9,291 bases of DNA from Candidatus Woesearchaeota archaeon. Lineage in GTDB: Archaea; Nanobdellota; Nanobdellia; Woesearchaeales; JACQSR01. The stretch covers positions 1 to 9,291 of the forward strand of contig JAHFLI010000043.1 of the NCBI GenBank assembly GCA_023255615.1, in the 5' to 3' direction. The notes under the pieces were generated by a model, which saw only the letters and a list, made by a program, of their open reading frames with translations, was not told the DNA's origin and did not search any database. This document shows positions 5,508 to 9,291 of the stretch, one piece after another. The translations under genes and the position numbers were made by a program. Each line of letters starts with the position of its first letter. Position 1 is the stretch's first letter.

Positions 5508-6053
5508 GTGTGGTGTATTTCAAAGATTGGCGTTGGAGTCATTGTATTTTTCCTTGTTGTAACGTTAGCACACGCGCAAGAAGTAACGGCGGTGCTATCG
5601 CAATCTCGTGGAGGGATGTTAACTCATCTTGTCGGAAGGGATGATTTGAGATTGGAAACTGCACGGTTGAGAGTCAATGTCAGACAGGATGACCAGAATA
5701 ATTGCTATGGGAATATTTATCTGTTCGCAAAAGCGCGGGCTGATAATGAAACCCATGCACATGTACAGATGTGGTTGCGGCCAAATGGGCCGTGTGTTAT
5801 CAATGGTACTGAATTCCATATTGAATCCATGGCAGTGGTTGACTATCGCATTGCTCAGCAGGGAGTTCGATCAATTATCGGTATTTCGCATGATGGCCAT
5901 TTTGAATATGGTATCGTTGGCAATAAAGCCCCGATACACTCACGTGGGGAAGAGGGAGTGTTTGTTGATGTAAAAGAGGGAATGATTTCGATAACCGGCC
6001 AATCCTTTGAGATGAAGGATATGAATGTTAGCTCATATATCGTTCGCGTCTGA
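5508..6053 (+). CDS. Small secreted protein of unknown function
   Basis: I recognise no family. Counted from the GTG at 5508 it has 181 aa. Residues 4-23 form a good signal peptide (ISKIGVGVIVFF core, cut after LAHA before QEVTAV). The mature part alternates short beta-like stretches and carries only two cysteines, 66 (NNCYGN) and 96 (GPCVIN), which could pair. It has three N-glycosylation sequons (NET, NGT, NVS) and no membrane anchor. The start is uncertain. No in-frame ATG precedes the signal peptide. The GTG at 5508 overlaps the only Shine-Dalgarno-like sequence, GAGGTG (5505-5510), so an ATT at 5517, six nt after that site, may be the real start. A longer TTG start at 5439 lies upstream of the likely transcription start. 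It is divergent from the ligase and followed by the large secreted-protein operon. Confidence 0.65.
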   Translation: MWCISKIGVGVIVFFLVVTLAHAQEVTAVLSQSRGGMLTHLVGRDDLRLETARLRVNVRQDDQNNCYGNIYLFAKARADNETHAHVQMWLRPNGPCVINGTEFHIESMAVVDYRIAQQGVRSIIGISHDGHFEYGIVGNKAPIHSRGEEGVFVDVKEGMISITGQSFEMKDMNVSSYIVRV

Positions 6054-6096
6054 TCGTCTCTGGTCGGTGTCTATCTATTTTTATGGTGATGCATTC

Positions 6097-6104
6097 TCTT
6101 TTTT
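6097..6104 (+). terminator. T-tract terminator after the small secreted protein
   Basis: TCTTTTTT ends a pyrimidine-rich stretch between the stop at 6053 and the next TATA box, with no stem. An earlier ATTTTTA run is at 6077-6083. Confidence 0.4.
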
Positions 6105-6118
6105 CTGTCGCAATAATG

Positions 6119-6127
6119 CTTATAAAA
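6119..6127 (+). promoter_or_regulatory. TATA box of the Ig-like surface-protein operon
   Basis: CTTATAAAA is a good archaeal TATA box. It puts the transcription start near 6145-6150 and gives a leader of about 55 nt before the ATG at 6204. It also shows that the in-frame ATG at 6132 is probably outside the transcript. Confidence 0.5.
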
Positions 6128-6203
6128 AAAGATGCCTTCCCATAATGAAAGATACGATGTTCTGGTGTTTATTGGGGATGCACGAAAAAAGGGGGATTTG
6201 AAC

Positions 6204-8450
6204 ATGAACATCAAAACAAAATCTATCATAACACTGGTATTATCTTTAGCTCTTCTTTTAATGAGTCTGAGCTCTGTCCAAGGATATGTGCGAACAGATG
6301 CGTGGGAATGCACGAGCCATGGCGAAGAAAGTCAGGGAGATTCTCACGGGGTTGTTCCAACAAGTTCTGACGCATATACGAGCACAGGAGTATGTAGAAA
6401 AACCTGTTGTATTCTTTGTATAAGCCCAAGTCCATTCACTGATTGTTGGAGCGGCAGTGCAAAAACTCCTTGCCAATGTAATAGTGGAGGAACATTTGAT
6501 TCCATACCGCCCGTCATTACTCTGTTTACTCCTCAAGATGGTGTGGTGTATAAAACTCACGACGTGTTCATTAATGTGTCAACAGATGAACCAACTCAAT
6601 ATATTAAACGATTGACAGAATTTGAACCTCTGCGAACGATGTGCACCAATTGCCAATCGAGTAATTTTTTGTTGCATGGGGTGGATGATGGTATTCATAA
6701 TATGACGATTACTGCCGCTGATTTATCAAACAATATTGCTAAAATAACTCACACCTTTATTGTTGATACATTGCCACCAGAGATTCTTTCCACGCGACCG
6801 AGTTTTGGTGGCTTCGTGAAGCGCTCTGGAACTGAATTTTCTGTTACTTATAATGAGAATAATGTGTTGAGTACCACCATGTTTTACCGAAAAAAAGGAA
6901 CGGGAAGTTATTCTTCAGTCGGATTTTCGTGCGCATCTGGAATGGGAAAATCATGTAAGCAGCTTGTTGATTTAAGTGCATTCAATGAAGGAGACATTAT
7001 TGAATATTATTTTATGACATCCGATTCCTTTGGATCGGATACTTCTGGTGTCAACGAAGTAACCATTGATACCGCTCTTGCGAATGAGCCGTTTAACATT
7101 ATTTCTCCGCATGATGGACAAGCATATCCATCGACAAAAGTAACGTTACATGTTCTCGCGTTTTTTACCGCAAGCAAAATTAAGTATTCCACTGATGGTG
7201 TAAAATTTACTGATATTTGTAGTGCTTGCACTGAAGTCAGCAAGTCATTAAGCGTAAAAGATGGGCAATCGACGATTACTGTTATCGTAACTGATGAAGG
7301 TGGAAGTGATTATCAGCAGGTGGTTCATTTCTCTGTTGATAGCAAACCGCCAAGCATAAAAACAACTTTACCAAACGATAAATCAACGTCCAAAGGGACG
7401 TTTTCAATCACGTATGATGAAGATAAATTAGAAGGCGTGAATTTGCATTATTGGGGCCCGGGTGAAACATCGCACCATATTACTCCATTGGCCGGATGCA
7501 CTTCAGGAAAAATCCAAACATGCAGCAAAACTCTCGATATGAGTTCCTATAACGGAAAAATTATTTCATATGAGTTTGAGTTAAAAGATAGCGCGAATAC
7601 GGTGATGTCAAAGGTAACAAATACCACCATCGACACCGTTAATCCTATCATTACGTTGGTCACTCCGTTGACGAACAGCATCATTACAGATCCAAACGTT
7701 CCATTTAATATCACTCTCGATGGCCAAGTTGAAAACCTTGAACTCTTTGATAATGCCAATAAGCCAAAATCATTATGTAAAAATTGCAATGGTTACAAGA
7801 AAAATGTCGGCTTCATGGATGGTCACCATGATGTGAAGATTAAGGCAACCGATTTTGGGGGAAATGTGAATGAAAAAACAATCTCATTCACTGTTGATTC
7901 AAGACTTCCAAAAGTGAGTTCAGTCATACCAAGCGGGTTCACAAGAGGTAGTTTTGATCTTAAATATTCTGAGGATAATGTGGAATTAGTCAAGATGTAT
8001 TACAAACGAACAACGGAAGGGAGTTATACTTCATCCGACTTTACGATTTGCCCATCAGGAAGTAATCAAATCTGTACATTAACCCTTGACCTTGGCGCCT
8101 ATGATGGGCAGCGTATTAATTATTATGTTGCCATTGAGGATGTCGCCGGAAATATCGCATCAAGCAAAGTGATGGAAAATGTCATGGTTGATGCAACCAC
8201 ACCAGCACTTACGGTAAACAATCCAGTCAACACTGCATATATCACAAGAGTTCCATTTGATGTTCAAGTTAATGAAATGGTTGCATCAATCGATGCATTT
8301 GATAACGGTGTGCGTTCATCGCTCTGCACGAAATGCACTACTGTTGTCAAAGAAAAAACGTTTCAAAAGGGAAGCCACACCTTGATCATTAAAGCGACTG
8401 ACTTTGCCGGAAATACTGCACAGCAAACCAAAACATTTATAGTTAATTAA
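6204..8450 (+). CDS. Secreted multi-domain Ig-like protein with alternating Cys-pair modules
   Basis: The product is 748 aa. Residues 1-27 are a signal peptide (MNIKTK, hydrophobic core, SSVQG). Residues 36-92 are a cluster of eight cysteines (36, 64, 68, 69, 72, 81, 90, 92). Seven Ig-like beta modules of about 85-100 residues follow in alternation. Type A (102-188, 294-379, 480-565, 666-748) has a CxxC pair (MCTNC, ICSAC, LCKNC, LCTKC) and, in most copies, an xTDxxGN-like motif near the end. Type B (191-289, 382-477, 568-663) has two cysteines seven residues apart and a DLSAFNEGDIIEYYF-like segment. It ends with the last A module and has no anchor or sorting signal. Repeats of this kind usually form rod-like adhesins or surface spacers. 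The ATG at 6204 has GGGGGAT upstream. A similarly exported gene follows 26 nt later with no terminator, so the two form an operon. Confidence 0.8.
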   Translation: MNIKTKSIITLVLSLALLLMSLSSVQGYVRTDAWECTSHGEESQGDSHGVVPTSSDAYTSTGVCRKTCCILCISPSPFTDCWSGSAKTPCQCNSGGTFDSIPPVITLFTPQDGVVYKTHDVFINVSTDEPTQYIKRLTEFEPLRTMCTNCQSSNFLLHGVDDGIHNMTITAADLSNNIAKITHTFIVDTLPPEILSTRPSFGGFVKRSGTEFSVTYNENNVLSTTMFYRKKGTGSYSSVGFSCASGMGKSCKQLVDLSAFNEGDIIEYYFMTSDSFGSDTSGVNEVTIDTALANEPFNIISPHDGQAYPSTKVTLHVLAFFTASKIKYSTDGVKFTDICSACTEVSKSLSVKDGQSTITVIVTDEGGSDYQQVVHFSVDSKPPSIKTTLPNDKSTSKGTFSITYDEDKLEGVNLHYWGPGETSHHITPLAGCTSGKIQTCSKTLDMSSYNGKIISYEFELKDSANTVMSKVTNTTIDTVNPIITLVTPLTNSIITDPNVPFNITLDGQVENLELFDNANKPKSLCKNCNGYKKNVGFMDGHHDVKIKATDFGGNVNEKTISFTVDSRLPKVSSVIPSGFTRGSFDLKYSEDNVELVKMYYKRTTEGSYTSSDFTICPSGSNQICTLTLDLGAYDGQRINYYVAIEDVAGNIASSKVMENVMVDATTPALTVNNPVNTAYITRVPFDVQVNEMVASIDAFDNGVRSSLCTKCTTVVKEKTFQKGSHTLIIKATDFAGNTAQQTKTFIVN

Positions 8451-8476
8451 AAATAATAGCTCCGAGGGGGTGTTGT

Positions 8477-9291
8477 ATGAGGGGTACGTTCGTTGTTTTA
8501 TTTTTAGTTTTTCTACTTTGTTCTCTATCTGTTTTTGCCTCTCCTGTATTTCTCTCTGCTTCTTCCTCTGATCAAGATCTGATCTATGGTCCAAATGATC
8601 ATTTTATTTCTCTGAATATGAGTTGGGATAATAAAGATTATAATGTTACGGTTGATTTCGGAGCTGTTGATCTTTCTCCGGCGATTGAACAAGCGGTAGA
8701 TCATGGAGATGGAACATATTCTGTATCTCATATTATCTCATCCATTGTTGCGGATACTCAAGCAGCGACGATACTCTTTACCGCGCAAAATGTGACCGAT
8801 CTCTCAACAACAACGGTTGGCATCTACAATGTGACCATTGATAGTACCCCACCAACCATTTCAGGAGAGACCAAAACACCAAGCATTTCTTTTGAGAATC
8901 AAAGTATTACTCTCAATGCGACTATTACTGATCTGAATGGTGTTGGGAAAGTAATTATTAGCATCAATTCTTCTGGAATCTTTCAAAATTATTCTGTGTT
9001 TGGGAATGATTCGGTATACTCATTTACCTTAGGAAGACAAAACATTACTTCAGGAATGGTCGTTCAGTGGAGATATTACGCAGAAGATCACGCCCACAAC
9101 ATTGCTTCAGGAGTTTTGCAAAATTCCCCTATTGTCAAAAATACAGATATAACAGTTGTTCCTCTTACTCCTGATGGAAGTAACGGGTGGTATATCACTG
9201 AACCAGGGGTTGTGTTAACAACTGATATCGGAAGAACAGCATATTATCTCTTTGATGCTAATGCAGTTCAGCAGTATACTGGCCCATTTAA
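8477..9291 (+). CDS. Secreted glycosylation-rich Ig-like surface protein, 3' end outside the window
   Basis: The frame is open from the ATG at 8477 to the window edge, 271 codons, so the gene is cut off. GAGGGGGTG (8464-8472) sits four nt before the ATG. Residues 1-21 are a signal peptide (MRGTFVVLFL, ending SVFA before SPVFL). The rest is beta-rich, with IDSTPPTISGE opening a second Ig-like module at about 122. A third module begins near 230 with PDGSNGWYITEPGVVL and reaches QYTGPF at the edge; this resembles the OmpL47/Ig-like modules repeated in many exported archaeal and bacterial proteins. Ten N-X-S/T sequons are present in 271 residues, so heavy AglB-type N-glycosylation is likely. Only one cysteine (in the signal peptide) is seen, unlike the Cys-rich neighbour. 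It is co-transcribed with the gene at 6204. More modules, and perhaps an anchor, are expected downstream. Confidence 0.75.
   Translation, partial: MRGTFVVLFLVFLLCSLSVFASPVFLSASSSDQDLIYGPNDHFISLNMSWDNKDYNVTVDFGAVDLSPAIEQAVDHGDGTYSVSHIISSIVADTQAATILFTAQNVTDLSTTTVGIYNVTIDSTPPTISGETKTPSISFENQSITLNATITDLNGVGKVIISINSSGIFQNYSVFGNDSVYSFTLGRQNITSGMVVQWRYYAEDHAHNIASGVLQNSPIVKNTDITVVPLTPDGSNGWYITEPGVVLTTDIGRTAYYLFDANAVQQYTGPF

Noticed and set aside
6132..6203. Upstream ATG extending the Ig-like protein by 24 residues
   Set aside because: It is upstream of the transcription start predicted from the TATA box at 6119-6127, and the extension would precede a normal signal peptide at 6204.
8316..8731. Minus-strand open frames spanning the junction of the two large secreted genes
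   Set aside because: They oppose the C-terminal Ig-like module and the signal peptide of the next gene, both well supported on the plus strand.
1..9291. CRISPR arrays, tRNA or rRNA genes, insertion sequences
   Set aside because: I saw no regularly spaced repeats, cloverleaf, rRNA core sequence, transposase motif or flanking inverted repeats.

Overview
The window looks like a piece of an archaeal chromosome, most probably from a DPANN-type lineage (Woesearchaeota/Pacearchaeota-like). This rests on TATA-box promoters of archaeal type, a probable leaderless promoter for an antitoxin, T-tract terminators without stems, G-rich Shine-Dalgarno sites (GGGGTG/GGGGGTG), moderate-to-low GC, and above all a run of secreted, disulfide-rich, Ig-like surface proteins of a style common in those genomes. 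The lineage call is inference; no rRNA or other phylogenetic marker is present.

Layout. Positions 1-605 hold no convincing gene, only a weak open frame from the left edge, several TATA-like boxes and a hairpin-rich leader (about 446-605). Then come two tandem paralogous secreted proteins (606-1832 and 1891-3087), both with six conserved cysteines and both ending in MFWG(T/N)AI. They are separated by a 58-nt spacer that is mostly a T-tract. The second runs tail to tail into a VapBC toxin-antitoxin pair on the minus strand (3084-3721), with a 4-nt overlap of stop codons. A minus-strand acyl-CoA/AMP-forming ligase follows (3843-about 5342). It is divergent from a small secreted protein of unknown function (about 5508-6053), and one TATA box may serve both. 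The right third is a plus-strand operon of large exported proteins. The first (6204-8450) is an N-terminal cysteine cluster followed by seven Ig-like modules in a strict A-B-A-B-A-B-A order, each module with its own cysteine pair. The second (8477-window end, truncated) is rich in N-glycosylation sequons.

Functionally, five of the eight genes encode exported proteins without any visible membrane anchor. Together they suggest a cell-surface or extracellular-matrix locus interrupted by a VapBC module and one cytoplasmic enzyme. The most interesting points are the tandem FWGxAI paralogs with two perfectly conserved nucleotide blocks inside otherwise diverged genes, the hairpin-rich leader of the first paralog, the alternating-module protein with CxxC pairs, and a likely non-ATG (possibly ATT) start at about 5517.
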